In this document: positions 1 to 11,389 of the stretch, in pieces
Numbering within the stretch: the stretch's first letter is position 1
Layout of the letters: each line of letters begins with the position of its first letter
Assembly (NCBI RefSeq): GCF_000002995.4
Contig: NW_025062475.1
Location: 14,416,687 to 14,480,686, forward strand
Length of the DNA: 64,000 bases
DNA from: Brugia malayi
Lineage: Eukaryota > Nematoda > Chromadorea > Rhabditida > Onchocercidae
Reading direction: 5' to 3'
Notes under the pieces: generated by a model
What the model was told of the DNA's origin: nothing
Databases searched by the model: none
The model's input: the letters and a program-made list of their open reading frames with translations, nothing else
Made by a program: the position numbers and the translations under genes

Positions 1-2163
1 GAAAAAACGGAAAGAAAGAGAGAGAAAGGGAGAGAGAGAGAGAGAGAAAGGATGAAAGAGAAAAAAAAAGAGACGAAATTTTAGAAAATTATATTATCAT
101 ATTCAATGATTCATTTTTTTTTTTGCGAAAAAAAAGAAAAAAAAAAGTTTAAAGTTTGACAATTTCATTCAAAAAAGACAAAATCAAAAAATATTTTTCT
201 TCAAAATTTTGAAATAAAAAATTAAAAAATGAGAAAAAAGAAAAAACATTATTGTATTATTATTATTATTATGCTTAATTTAATTATTATATTTCATTCA
301 AATACTATATTTATTTCAATTAAATTAACCAATTTTACAGTTCAAATATTTTATTTGATAAAATCCTTTTTTTTCTTTTTTTTTTTTTTTAAAAAAAAAT
401 TCGAAAATTTGATAATTTCTATTGAGAAAAGTTAGATGAATTTTTTGAAAGTTTTAATATATAAAATTATACAAATATTATTTGATCGAATTTTACAATT
501 TCTTTTTTTTAATTTATGTTAATATTAATAAAAAACCATAATTTTTAATTTAATAAAATTATTTTTATTTATGAAAGAATATAAATTGATTGAATAATTT
601 TATTTTTTCAAAAAAATTTATTCATAAGAATTAACAAATTTATTTTAATAATTTTTAGCATTTTAATAAAATGTAACAATTCCACTTGAAATTAATTGCA
701 ATAAAATGACAAATTCTCATTTGGAGATGACATATTTGCCAAGCAATTATGATTACTGTTTATTATTGACATTATCATTGATTATTATCAATATATCATT
801 TATATCTTTCGTATAGCACAATTATTAGTTTGTCCTAAATTTGCACAATTTTCTGACATTTCAAATATGAATGAATTAAAATATGCAATAATTACATCAT
901 ATTTTATTAATTTTACAATTTAAATTTTCATTAAATAAAATGCATTCGATGAAATAATGTTTACTTGAAAATTAGTCTATTATTTACTATTAATCAATTC
1001 ATTAATTCATTTTAATTTATTAAATTATATTTTTCATAAAGCAAAAAGGTTAGTTAAATAGTAAATGTATGCTTTAAGAAAAAATAAAGAAGAATTAAAA
1101 TTTGCCAATAAAATTAAATGTTTTTTTAGCAGAATAAATTTTTGAATTACAAATTAAAAAAAAAAAAAAAAAAAAAGGAAAAAATTCAAATAAAAATAAA
1201 AGTAGAAGGAAACAATAAAGGTGACAATTTGATGTGTTACTTTATTAACGCAATGTGACACAAATATATGTCACCATTAATGGTGATGATGATGATAATG
1301 ATGATAATTATTGGTGATAATTACAATGATTATCAGCTTTTCTTGAATTTATGATACATTGATATATCACAAATTTTACGAAAAGAAAAAAAAATAAAGG
1401 ATTATTTTAATATTTATTTAATTATTTTAATAATGAAATTAGTGATAAGAAAGAATTATTTATGGTAAAGTATTTAATTCTAAGAAAATTTTAAATTCTT
1501 TCGATAAAATTATTTTTGCAAAAAAATTTCAAAATTCTTTTTCTTCTTTTTTGCTGTAATATTCTATAAATAATTAAAATTAGTAAATATAAATTGAATA
1601 AATAATAATTATTTATTTTTAGATTCATTCCTTTTGCTAAATAATACTTTTGAAAAAAAGAAAAGGAATTATTTGATAAAAGATATTATTGAATATGAAA
1701 ATTAATCATATGTAATTGAAGAAAAGAAAATGTACAATTTTTTATTTTCATTTATTTCATTTAGAATTTTTTTAAACTTTTTTTTTTTTTTAAATAACTG
1801 TTAAATTCTTAACTTTTATTTTTTCAACAAATAAAATAACTGAGCCATTTAAATGAAAGTTTGAAAAGTCCTTAATTATTTTAGTATATCATTAATAGAA
1901 ATGATAACAAAAATATATTAAAATAATTTAAAAAAAAAAATATGCGAATAATTTAGCTAAAATCAAATTCAAAAAAAAAAATGAAATTAATCGCTTGCAA
2001 GAAAAAAAGGAAAAATTTGTTTACTTTAACAAAATGAAGTAAACAAAACATTTAATACCTTGACATAAAAAAAAAACGGTATGGCAAATAATTTCTTAAG
2101 TTTTAGAAATTGAAATATTTTTTCCTTTTTTTTTGCTAAGGAAAGAAAAAAAAAATTTTTTTA

Positions 2164-2550
2164 TAGACTACTAAACAAATAAGAGAGATACGATATAAGT
2201 TGCTAAACAAATAATAGAAATGCAATACAAATTGTAATAATAAACAAAAAAAAAAAAAAAATGAAATGCAGCATAAATTGGAATCCTAAGCAAATAGCAG
2301 AAATGCAATGCAAATTCGAATGTTAGACAAATAACAAGAATGCTAAACGAATAACAAAAATATAGTATAAATTGGAATGCTGATCAAACAGCAAGGATAT
2401 GGCATAAATTAGAATGCTAGATGAATAACAAAAATACAATGTAAATTGGAATGTTGTACAAATAACAAGAAAGCAGTATAGATTGAAATACTAATCAAAT
2501 AAGAAGAATGTAGTGCAAAATGGAATACTAAACAAATAACAGAAATATTT
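2164..2550. repeat. Degenerate ~38-bp minisatellite
   Basis: About ten imperfect units of roughly 37-39 bp follow one another. Each resembles 'caaataacaaaaatgcaatg' followed by 'taaattggaatgcta'. Copies differ by many substitutions and small indels, and one is interrupted by an A run near 2246-2262. The strong divergence suggests an old array that is no longer being homogenised, unlike the near-identical arrays at 10.8 and 35.5 kb. Confidence 0.7.
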
Positions 2551-3908
2551 TACTACTTAGCACTTTTCAATATTTGAAATGGTCAACTTTATTCCTCTAT
2601 TAATTAGCAAGTAATTAATGTTTCACAACTGATTGATTTTATCTAATTAACAGTTTTCATTTCAGTGAAAATGTTTCAATTTGATAATTTAAATGCAATA
2701 ACCTTTGACATTTCTATTCTTAAATTTTTAATCTTTAAAAAAAAAAAATTAAGTTTACAATAATAAATGCAAGTAACAAAAAGTTTAATAATTAAACGAA
2801 ATAGAAAACATTTCACTTTAATCATTTAATATTAAAAATAAATTTCGATTATTAAAAATACTAAAATAGTTCATTTTGTGATTTTAAAATTTTTTTTTAA
2901 AATATCATTATTAATGATTATTGTTATTGCAATAATTTAAAGTATTTAAAAATTTTATATTTAATAAAAAGTGATAAAATTGAAAGGAATATTTGATTAC
3001 TTATTTAATATCATATTTCATTAGCTCTATATATATTCTTAAATTTCAATAATATTTAATTTTCTTTTTTTTTTTCTATGCGTCATTTGCGGCTGGGAAA
3101 TATACGAATGAAAGTTTAAAAAAAAATAAAAATAAAAAAAAAAAAACAAAGTGAATCAAAATTGTTTAGAAGTGGAAAGAAAAATGAAAATTCTCAACAT
3201 GCTGATGGCAAATTAGATTTCTTAAATGTTTAAATTAAATTAATTTACATTTTGATGGATGATTTAAAACGATAAATTGAAAAATTAATTAAAATATCGG
3301 TAGACCAAAAAAGAAATGCAATTATTTTGCATATAATTAAAAGATTACAAATAATCTTTTTTTTATTTTTACTTTTTTTTTGTTTTCTAATACATAAAAA
3401 AAGAAAAAAAAATCACAGTAACAGGAAAATTTTGGAAAAAAAAAATAATTGCTCAAAAATTTATGAAATTATTGTTTTAGAAAGCTTAAAATGTAATACA
3501 AAACAAAAGATATTGAAAAAAAAAATATTAAATTAATATTTCAATTTCTTAGTTTTAGTTTTTTTTTTTTTTTTTTTTTTTTGTCACATTTACTAAATTA
3601 ACTAAATGAAATTAATAAAATTAATAATAGAAATATGATAAAAAAAAATTAAGCTAAGCAAATAAATGGATTAGAAATGCAAAGAATGATGGACAACCAC
3701 CTGTAAGTGGTTTTTAAATTATAAGCAATGTGCGAATAAGCTTATTATGCAAATTAGACATGGCGATTTCTCGATGGAAATTTCTCGATGGAAATTATAC
3801 ATTAATTATTGTGCAGTTAGTCATTGTTGTGATAATGTGCTTTGATTATTATATCGTTCGTTAAAAATTACAATTAAAATTTTCAATTTTTAAAATTTGA
3901 ATAAACAA

Positions 3909-3911
3909 ATG

Positions 3912-3951
<40 letters not shown>

Positions 3952-3953
3952 GG
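3909..3953. repeat. (GA)n microsatellite
   Basis: An almost pure GA dinucleotide run with one GGGA interruption. Similar GA/CT runs occur near 26-50, 4625-4650, 33970-34000, 36328-36355 (CT strand) and 52403-52420. Confidence 0.8.
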
Positions 3954-5812
3954 AATTGAAAATGTCAAAGCATTGAATGAAAAAAAAAAAAGAGGTATAA
4001 ATTACGAATAAATTAAAAATGAATTTGTAATGAAAGATTAACAAAAAGAAAAAAAAGGGAGGAAAGAAAATATGAAATGAAAAAAGAGAGGAAATGTCAA
4101 ATTTTGATAAAATTTAAACAATTAAATGAATTTTTTTTTTTTTGAACAAATTTTTATTTTCATTATTTATCATTTACTTTTCAAAAATGTCATTGTTAAT
4201 AATTGAATTCATTAATAATTTCATCATTGCTAATTGATATTAATAAAATTAAATGAAAAAAAAAAAAAAAAAGATAAATAATATTTGGAGAAAATTTTAT
4301 TTGTTACAAAAAATATTGGAAAAAATAAAAATAGAAATTATTATCAATAAATAGATTGTAATAATCGTTGCTATTATTAATTGTTATTGTCGTTGTTGTT
4401 ATTGTTATTGTTGTTGCTGTTTTGTTATTAGTTATTGTTATTGTTGTTGCTGTTTTGTTATTAATTATTGTTATTATTATCACTACTGTCTACTCTACAT
4501 TTTATCAATGTAGAGTATTTGATTTAACACATGGAAGAATAGCATTTATTCCATTGTTAATTACTTAATTACTTACTTACTTATTTACTTGCTTACTTAC
4601 TTAATCATTCTTTGTCTCTTTTCTTTTCTCTCTCTCTCTCTCGCTTTCTTTCTCTCCTAATATGAAATTCAAAAATCGATTAAAAGATGTGAAAATCATG
4701 AATGGGGTAATTGAAAAACACATCAAAATTGACACTCCTAATTAATCTCTTTTGCAAAAAGACATTTTCTATGCTGGCGGGGGGGGATTTTAGATGATCA
4801 TAAAATTTTATTAGCTTTAGGATTAAATTTCATATTCCTCATTTGAAATATTCAACGAATAATTAAATGTAACCTATTATTTGTCACAGTAACTATTGAA
4901 TTTTAAGCAAATCTTTTCACTACTATCTTTTTTTTTCTTTCCTTTTTGAATGCTTAATATGCAAAAACAATTATAGTCTTACAGCTAATATTAATTTAAA
5001 TCTGATTTTAAAATGCAAAATTATATAATTATTTCAAATTTGTAAAAGCAGTAAGAGAAAAAAAATGAAAGTAAATAAAGTAAGTTAATTGTAATCTTTG
5101 CAAGAGAATTATTAAAATATCAGAAGAAAGTAAAATTTATTTTCCAGTTATCTTAATTAGTATGATGAATTTAACTTAGGTATTATTTATTAATTAAATG
5201 TTCAATAATTTCATTCGTTGCAAATAATAACATTGTCAAAGAATTTGTTTATTGTAAACGTCATCAAATATTTTTTTAAATTTTTATATTTAATTTTGAA
5301 AAAAAAAAAAAAAAATAAAAATGGAACAGAAAGAATGGAAAAGAATAGTAGTGGAGATTACAAAAATTAAAATTATAAGAAAGATGGAAGTAAATAATTA
5401 ATATAGAATAAGTGAGAGATGCGGAAAAGATAACAAATAGAATTATCAGTAGAGCAAAGCTGGACGTTAGATAAAATTAACAAATAAATTATTTATTAAA
5501 ACTATTCAGTTAAAAGGGATCAGTTTCATATTTCATAAAGTTAAATTTGTATTATCAATTCTGTTTCAATTTAAACCATTATAAAAATATAATCTTAAGA
5601 ATTTAATTGTTTCATTTTATTTAAACTATTATTCAATTTAAATTATTAAACTATTATTAATTTAAAATTGTTATTAAATTTTTGGACTAAAAATATTTCA
5701 AACCCAAAATGGCATATCAGCAAATTGCAATTTACAAAATGAAAATAAAGTAAAAATATTAAAAAAAAAATATTGAAATTGGCAATAATATTGCGAAATG
5801 ATTTTGAAAGTA

Positions 5813-5860
5813 CAATTTGTCACATTGATTGTCCTTAAGGACAGACAATGTGACAAATTG
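5813..5860. other. Perfect-arm hairpin
   Basis: Arms caatttgtcacattg (5813-5827) and caatgtgacaaattg (5846-5860) are exact reverse complements of 15 bp. Inside them TGTCC and GGACA pair again around a TTAA loop, separated from the outer stem by a 2x2 mismatch. The whole 48-bp element could fold on either strand as DNA or RNA. It lies at the edge of a compositionally richer island. Function is not evident: a structured RNA, a protein-binding palindrome or a remnant of a small inverted-repeat element are all possible. Confidence 0.6.
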
Positions 5861-5964
5861 GGCGTTGTGTGACACTCTGTTTCTCTTTTTGTTTTTAAAT
5901 TAGAAAATAAAACGAGAAAAATTAAGCTGACAGGGCAGATAGCATCACGTGAAACACGCAAGGA

Positions 5965-6080
5965 ACGTTGCATGCAATATACGGAAAAAAGATGCATGCA
6001 TAAGCATAAGATGCAGCATGCAAGCAGCACTGATTACATGCAGATTTATCATGAATGCATGACTGCATCGTCGTGCAGTA
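5965..6080. promoter_or_regulatory. Cluster of GCATG/TGCATG motifs
   Basis: Within about 115 bp there are at least six GCATG or CATGC words, including ttgcatgcaa, atgcatgcat, gcatgcaagc, acatgcag and aatgcatgac. TGCATG is the known binding word of Fox-1/RBFOX splicing factors in RNA, and GCATGC-type palindromes also serve as DNA sites. There is no recognised gene around it, so the regulatory reading is speculative. The density against an AT-rich background is what the sequence shows. Confidence 0.3.
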
Positions 6081-7884
6081 TCATTCGTCTTAGCCAACAA
6101 AGAAAAAAGAAAAGGAAGGAAATGAGTGTCATCAGATGGTCATTATCATAAGAAAAGCTGGCACTGGACACTTACCATTGGTCACTATGCAATCTTAGCA
6201 GAATGATATCACTGCTAGCAATGAATAAAATTCATAATTTCTTTATAAATAAATTTTTTTAGGCAATAAAAAAAAAAAAAAAAAAAAAAACGATTTAATG
6301 TTAGCATATAAATTCATTTATAATGAAAAATTTTGAAAATATAATTTGTAAAAAAGAAATGTCACATATTAAATGCTACATGTTTACTTAATTAGCTTAA
6401 AAATCATTTGTCGAATTAATTTATTTTGATTTTTTCAAATTATTTTAATTATTTTTATACAAATTTATAATTATTATATTCCGTAATGTAAAAATAAAAT
6501 AAGATTATTTGTGAATAATAATGATAGTATAAATTAATTTTAATTGAACAATTTTTTGTTTTTTATTGATTACAAATAAGTTTAAAAAATTTTAACAAAG
6601 TGATAAATAAAAAATTAGTTAGAAAGAAAAAAAAAATGTGCAAAGATATGAAATTATATATTTTAATTTGACAAATGAATAGAAAATTTTTGAGAGAAAT
6701 ATACGAAAAATTTTTTATCATTTAAAATTTTAAATCATAAAGTTTGAAATTTAAAATGTTTGAAATAGTAAAATTAATTCGATCAATGAAATGCATTAAG
6801 ATAAACAAACATATTAAAAGATAGAATAAATGGTTATCGTTATCTGTTAAGAATTATTACTATTATTATAATTAAAATTTAAGTTTTATATTAAAATTGT
6901 TTATTTTTTTATTATATTGAAAAGATTACAATTTTATCTTACAATGATTTTATCCTAAAAATGAAAACAATTTAGTTTACAATGTTCATTTAAAAGGAGA
7001 ATGAAAAGGAAATGAAATTTTATTAGGTTATATTTGACTAAATTTGAAATGTTTCTATATGGTGCTGTCTAAATACACAGGATTATCGAAAGATAAGTAG
7101 TAAAAATTGTTCAATTCAAAATTTTAAAATTACTAAACTCCTTTTGAATTCTAGGATAGATCTGAATAAATTGCAATTCGATTATTGAATTTAGCCACTG
7201 CTTTTGTTATATTATTCATTCAGAAGGAAAATTTGCAATTTTATTTTGAATTTCGACACTAAAATTTTCAATTGAGTTAATTTACATTCAAATTTATATT
7301 ATCAATTAAACATTTAATCATTCATCCCAATAACATTTATCATTTAATAATGTGAATGAAATTTTTAATTTCTCTTATCCCAGTAATAACAATAAAAAAT
7401 TTTAATTTAATCTAAAACTGACGTTAAAATTTAACTTCATAATATTGAAATTTTAATAGCAATGTTATATGTAAAGTCAATGATAAATTTTTGCAGTAGC
7501 AAATGAGATGGTATATTTTAAAATTTTCATTGATAATATTTTAATCTTTTATTTTTAAATTTTTTTTTTTTTTTAAAAATAACGAATGCATAAGTTAAAT
7601 GGAAATGTACACTCTAATTCATAGTATTTCGTGTTAATTTCATGGTGATTTTTGTTAAAATCTCATTAAAATTGATCACATCTTGTCCTAATCAATTACT
7701 TTTAATTTCATTTATATAACTTTCATCACAAAATTTAGTTTATCGATGTGACATTACCGCCAAAATATAAACGTCAACATTTATCGATCCATTTAATAAT
7801 TAGTGGAAATTTTTAAAATGATTTTAAAAAATTTTGAACTAGAAACCATCGAATGATGAATTTTCAGAAATACATCGAATACGT

Positions 7885-8012
7885 ATGTGTGTATGTGTAC
7901 GTATATAAGCATACATTTGTGCATGTGTGTATGTATATGTCTGTGTATGTATGTATGTGTACATTTACGCATATACACGTATGTGTATGTATGTGTGTGT
8001 ATGTGTGTGTAG
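7885..8012. repeat. TG/TATG-rich simple repeat
   Basis: A run dominated by gtatgtgtgtatgtg words, about 130 bp, with a few ACGTA interruptions. It is the source of a spurious minus-strand open frame rich in His, Thr and Ile. Confidence 0.75.
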
Positions 8013-8768
8013 TTTAAATTTTAATTAAATAATTTCCATTCAAAAGTTTTTTCTTATTTTCGTGTTCATGGAAGGATATTTTTAAAAGTTGAATATAATT
8101 TGCATATATATATTTGATGTGTAATTAAGTTTAATTTGCTAATTAATCAATTGCATTTCATTTTAATCATTTATTTGTGTAATTCATTTCTGTAATGCAA
8201 AAAGCCATACAATATATTTCAAAAATTTTTTAATGCATAACAAAATGAGTGAATAAATTTGGAATGTGATGAATAGGAATTGATTAAATGGACTAATTAA
8301 TTAAATGATATAATTAGTAAAAGAAGAAAAAAAAAAACAATAGAATTTCCAACAATTGTACTTCTGAACATTAAAAATTTTAAGTGTAAATAAATTTTAT
8401 TTTTATTATTACTTTTTATTTATTTATTTTTTGTTAAAAAAAAAAAAAAAAAGGGAATAATTAGGATAGAGCTGATATGATATTGTGATTATAAAACTGA
8501 TGAAATTGTTTTGTTGTCGATAAATGCCATTTTTCATTTCCTAAAAAAAAAAACAAATAATATTAATTCGAACAAAATATCAATATTTCATTATTAAAAT
8601 GCATTTGTAAATAATATTTAATTTTGTTTCATTTTTTCTTTTTTTTTTTTTTTTTAAAAAATCATAAATTTAAATGTTTACATAGATATTAATAATGAAA
8701 AAAAAAAAAAAAAGAACAAATTTGATTAAATTTTTTTTTAATTTTAAATTTATTTTCACTAACCATTT

Positions 8769-9304
8769 TTATGGCAATTTTGTGGTAACAGTTTCGGTTG
8801 CAGTTGTTGTTTCCGGTTTATCTTCCTTGTGCAGTTTAATCTCTTTCGGATGATGCTCAGCAGTTTCCGTTTCATTTTGACGTGTTTGTTCATCTTCAAC
8901 AGTTGCTCGTACTCTCAGTAATTTTGGCTCACTTTTTGCATGCTCTTTGGTCAGTTCATCATCGTCACCATGATGATCATGTTGATGTGCCACATTTGGT
9001 TGATCGTTTGTTGTCACCTTTTGATCATTGTATTCCGTAACATTCACCTTATCATCTTGCGCTTCAGCACCGATCACTTCAAATGCTAGTCCTGGATCAC
9101 TGGTCAATTGCTAGAAAAAATTTATAATTAGAAAATATAATAATCAAAATTTTTTTTATTTCTTTTTTTGTGTTATTTATAAAGAAAATTATTTGTTTAG
9201 TTTTTTATAAATTATCCTATCATTAATATTGTTTATTATGCAAATAAACATACCGCTGAGGTGAAATGAAGTGAGAGAAAGATGAGTAGCAGTATGTATG
9301 CCAT
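8769..9304 (-). CDS. Small secreted acidic protein, two exons
   Basis: Exon 1 is 9304-9254 and exon 2 is 9110-8769, joined in phase 0 by a 143-bp intron with GTATGT donor and TTTTTTCTAG acceptor. The 130-residue product starts MAYILLLIFLSLHFTSA, a clear signal peptide with a cleavage site after TSA. The rest is hydrophilic and low in complexity: many Glu, Asp, Lys, His and Thr, an HDHH-GDDD cluster, and a Thr-rich tail. Two N-glycosylation sequons (NVT, NET) are present. There is no cysteine and no membrane segment. I do not recognise the family. It resembles the fast-evolving small secreted proteins common in parasitic nematodes, but that is inference. The ATG was chosen because it gives the signal peptide and splices in frame. 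Confidence 0.72.
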
Positions 9305-9650
9305 TGATGAATTAATTTAAATTGTTTCTTTGTGACGGTAATGAATTGAAATCTGCTAATGATTGTGTTTTAATGTTAAAATTGTATAATTAATTAGTTT
9401 TTTTTGCTTTTTGAGATTAATTAAGCGTTCAAATAAATGAAATAATTTATTTTTCGAAATAGGAATGATTATATTTGCTGCTAATAGTTTATATACTTTT
9501 AATTTCTTTACAATTTTACAAAATTAAAATATGATGTAATTTAATTTTAATTGAAGAAGGGACAATTTAAGCAAAGGTAAAATGTTAGAATTAAAGAAAA
9601 GTGATGAAGTGGATTTGGTAAGAAATTGGTAAAAGTGTGTTGCTGGGAAG

Positions 9651-9908
9651 ATGGTCGTGAAAGAAGGTCAACTGGACTATAAGTGGACCATTCGACCAAA
9701 TGACCCTTCGTCATTTGAAGAAAGCTTTAGTAATGGCATAAGCCCAAATGACATTCGTCCCACTGACCAATTCAGCATCAAACTCCGCCTACCTATGCAG
9801 TTGCCCAAAATATTCGATCAGAGATTAGAAATGTATGTATATGTGCAGAATAATGCCCGGGAAATGGACAACAATAATGCCCGGGAAGTTAATAGCAGTA
9901 AACAATAA
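9651..9908 (+). CDS. Doubtful 85-residue ORF ending in short repeats
   Basis: An ATG-started frame whose base composition is richer than its surroundings. It is divergently arranged from the secreted-protein gene, about 350 bp away. The predicted peptide has no domain, signal peptide or membrane segment that I recognise. Its last part comes from imperfect tandem repeats of the word aataatgcccgggaa, giving the repeated NNARE pattern. It may be an exon of a larger gene, a degenerate repeat element, or chance. No convincing splice partner was found. Confidence 0.2.
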   Translation: MVVKEGQLDYKWTIRPNDPSSFEESFSNGISPNDIRPTDQFSIKLRLPMQLPKIFDQRLEMYVYVQNNAREMDNNNAREVNSSKQ

Positions 9909-9935
9909 ATACCCGCGAAGTTCACAGAAGCAAAC
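9849..9935. repeat. Three imperfect ~24-32-bp tandem units
   Basis: Units begin at 9849, 9873 and 9904, each starting aataat or aataaa followed by gcccgggaa or acccgcgaa, then gtt/atg and a cagtaaac- or agcaaac-type tail. They include two SmaI-type CCCGGG palindromes, rare in this AT-rich DNA. Confidence 0.5.
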
Positions 9936-10783
9936 AAAAAAAAAATATTTGATAAATATGAATGAATGTTATTTATTACTTATGATTTAGTAAAATATTA
10001 AATATATTAGTTAACAACAACAAATGAGATAATATTAATTATAATAATATTATTATTGTTGGCAGAAATTAATAAAATGATTAAATGATTTAAAAGTATA
10101 AATTTTTAAAAAATTAATTGGAAAATTTTTGCAAACAAATTAACTTCAATATTTATTATTTCATTTTAATTTTCAAAGTAAACATTGCAAAACAAGAAAC
10201 AAAAAAAAAATTATAATTTAATTTTACAAAAAGAAATTAAAATTGTGTATTATGTTAAAATATTTAAACTGTATTCATTATATAAATTTTGAAATTTTTA
10301 TAAGTTTTGGAAAATTTTTTAAATTCAAAGAATAATGCAAGGAGAAAAAGTAAAATGAACGAATAATTCAACTCATTTAATGATTAGCAATTTTTTAAAA
10401 ATTTTTCAAATTTGAATTTGCTTAATTTACTTGTTCAGTTCAGCAAATAAAATTGTTTAATTGTTGGTTAATTTAATCTTAAAAATCTTTTTTTTTTTTT
10501 TGCACTTAATTTTAATAATACAAAATATTCTAAATTATAAGTTGTAATTACATATGATATGATTATCAATAGCTATCACTTTTATCATTATCAACAAATT
10601 ATAATTCAGATATTCACTTTCATACACGTACATGTAGTAATGCTAATGCTAATTATACTAAAATTTCATTCTCAACTGTTAAAAAATTTTTAAATTTATT
10701 TTTGACAATTTACAAGGACAGTCTTAAATTCTGCTTATGCATTAATTATGCTAAATGTGATTAATATTAATTTATTTATCAAA

Positions 10784-11064
10784 CTAGGCTATCATTTAAT
10801 TAGACCAGTATTACTTAGACTAAGCTATCATTTGATTAGACTAATATTACTTAGACTAGGTTATCATTTAATTAGACTAATATTACTTAGACTAGGTTAT
10901 CATTTAATTAGACTAATATTACTTAGACTAGGTTATCATTTAATTAGACTAATATTACTTAGACTAGGTTATCATTTAATTAGACTAATATCACTTAGAC
11001 TAGGTTATCATCTAATCAGTACTTAGACTAAGCTATCATTTAATTAGTACTTAGACTAAGCTAA
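10784..11064. repeat. 36-bp minisatellite, about 7-8 copies
   Basis: Tandem units of 36 bp of the form gttatcatttaattagacta followed by atattacttagactag. The first two and the last two copies carry variants, and the final two are shortened to about 28 bp by loss of one internal segment. The central copies are essentially identical, so the array has been homogenised recently. Because 36 is a multiple of three, one frame stays open as a GYHLIRLILLRL repeat. I treat this as a by-product of the array and not a gene. Confidence 0.9.
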
Positions 11065-11297
11065 CATTCATTTCATACTTTTTCTTTCTCATTTTGGGTT
11101 AAAAAAAGCATCGATATGAGCAATCATAAACTGTTTACTGTGCAAAATTGAAAATTTCTCAATCAATTAATTAATTAGTTGTAAATATTACAGTGCTAAA
11201 ATTATTAATCAAACTTAATATAATTCATAAAATAAAAAAAAATTTTTTATAAAATTAAATTATTTACATTAAATTCAATTTTCACTCTATGTGCATA

Positions 11298-11370
11298 GCC
11301 CGGTTAGCTCAGTCGGTAGAGCACCAGACTCTTAATCTGGCTGTCGCGGGTTCGAGCCCCGCATCGGGCT
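11298..11370 (+). tRNA. tRNA-Lys (anticodon CTT)
   Basis: A 73-nt cloverleaf. The acceptor stem GCCCGGT pairs with ATCGGGC (one G-T pair). The D arm is GCTC/GAGC. The anticodon stem CCAGA/TCTGG has loop CTCTTAA, giving anticodon CTT. The variable loop is CTGTC and the T arm GCGGG-TTCGAGC-CCCGC. The discriminator is T. There is no intron and CCA is not encoded. The internal promoter boxes are intact: A box TAGCTCAGTCGG and B box GGTTCGAGCCC. It reads AAG codons. Confidence 0.97.
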
Positions 11371-11383
11371 TTCCATACCCCAG

Positions 11384-11389
11384 TTTTTT
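11384..11389 (+). terminator. RNA polymerase III terminator
   Basis: A run of six T, 13 bp after the tRNA-Lys 3' end, the standard Pol III stop signal. Confidence 0.8.

Larger units (their letters stand above)
1..8768. other. Gene-free AT-rich region
   Basis: No open frame here has the codon structure, spliced continuation or family motifs of a gene. The DNA is mostly A/T homopolymers and short AT-rich words. It holds a GA run near 26-50, a GAT-rich run near 1275-1310, a degenerate minisatellite at 2164-2550, another GA run at 3909-3953, a 33-bp duplication rich in TTG at about 4370-4480, TTAC/TTAT tetranucleotides at 4560-4605, a CT run near 4625-4650, and TG/TATG runs at 7885-8012. The only stretch with clearly richer composition is about 5810-6200, described separately. 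Undetected regulatory or non-coding RNA content is possible. Confidence 0.6.

Noticed and set aside
5698..6030. Minus-strand 110-codon frame with a hydrophobic cysteine-rich start
   Set aside because: Runs straight through the perfect hairpin and low-complexity AT DNA; codon use and sequence show no domain.
10748..11026. Plus-strand 92-codon frame with GYHLIRLILLRL repeats
   Set aside because: Produced by a 36-bp tandem repeat whose length is a multiple of three; no start context, splice partner or domain.
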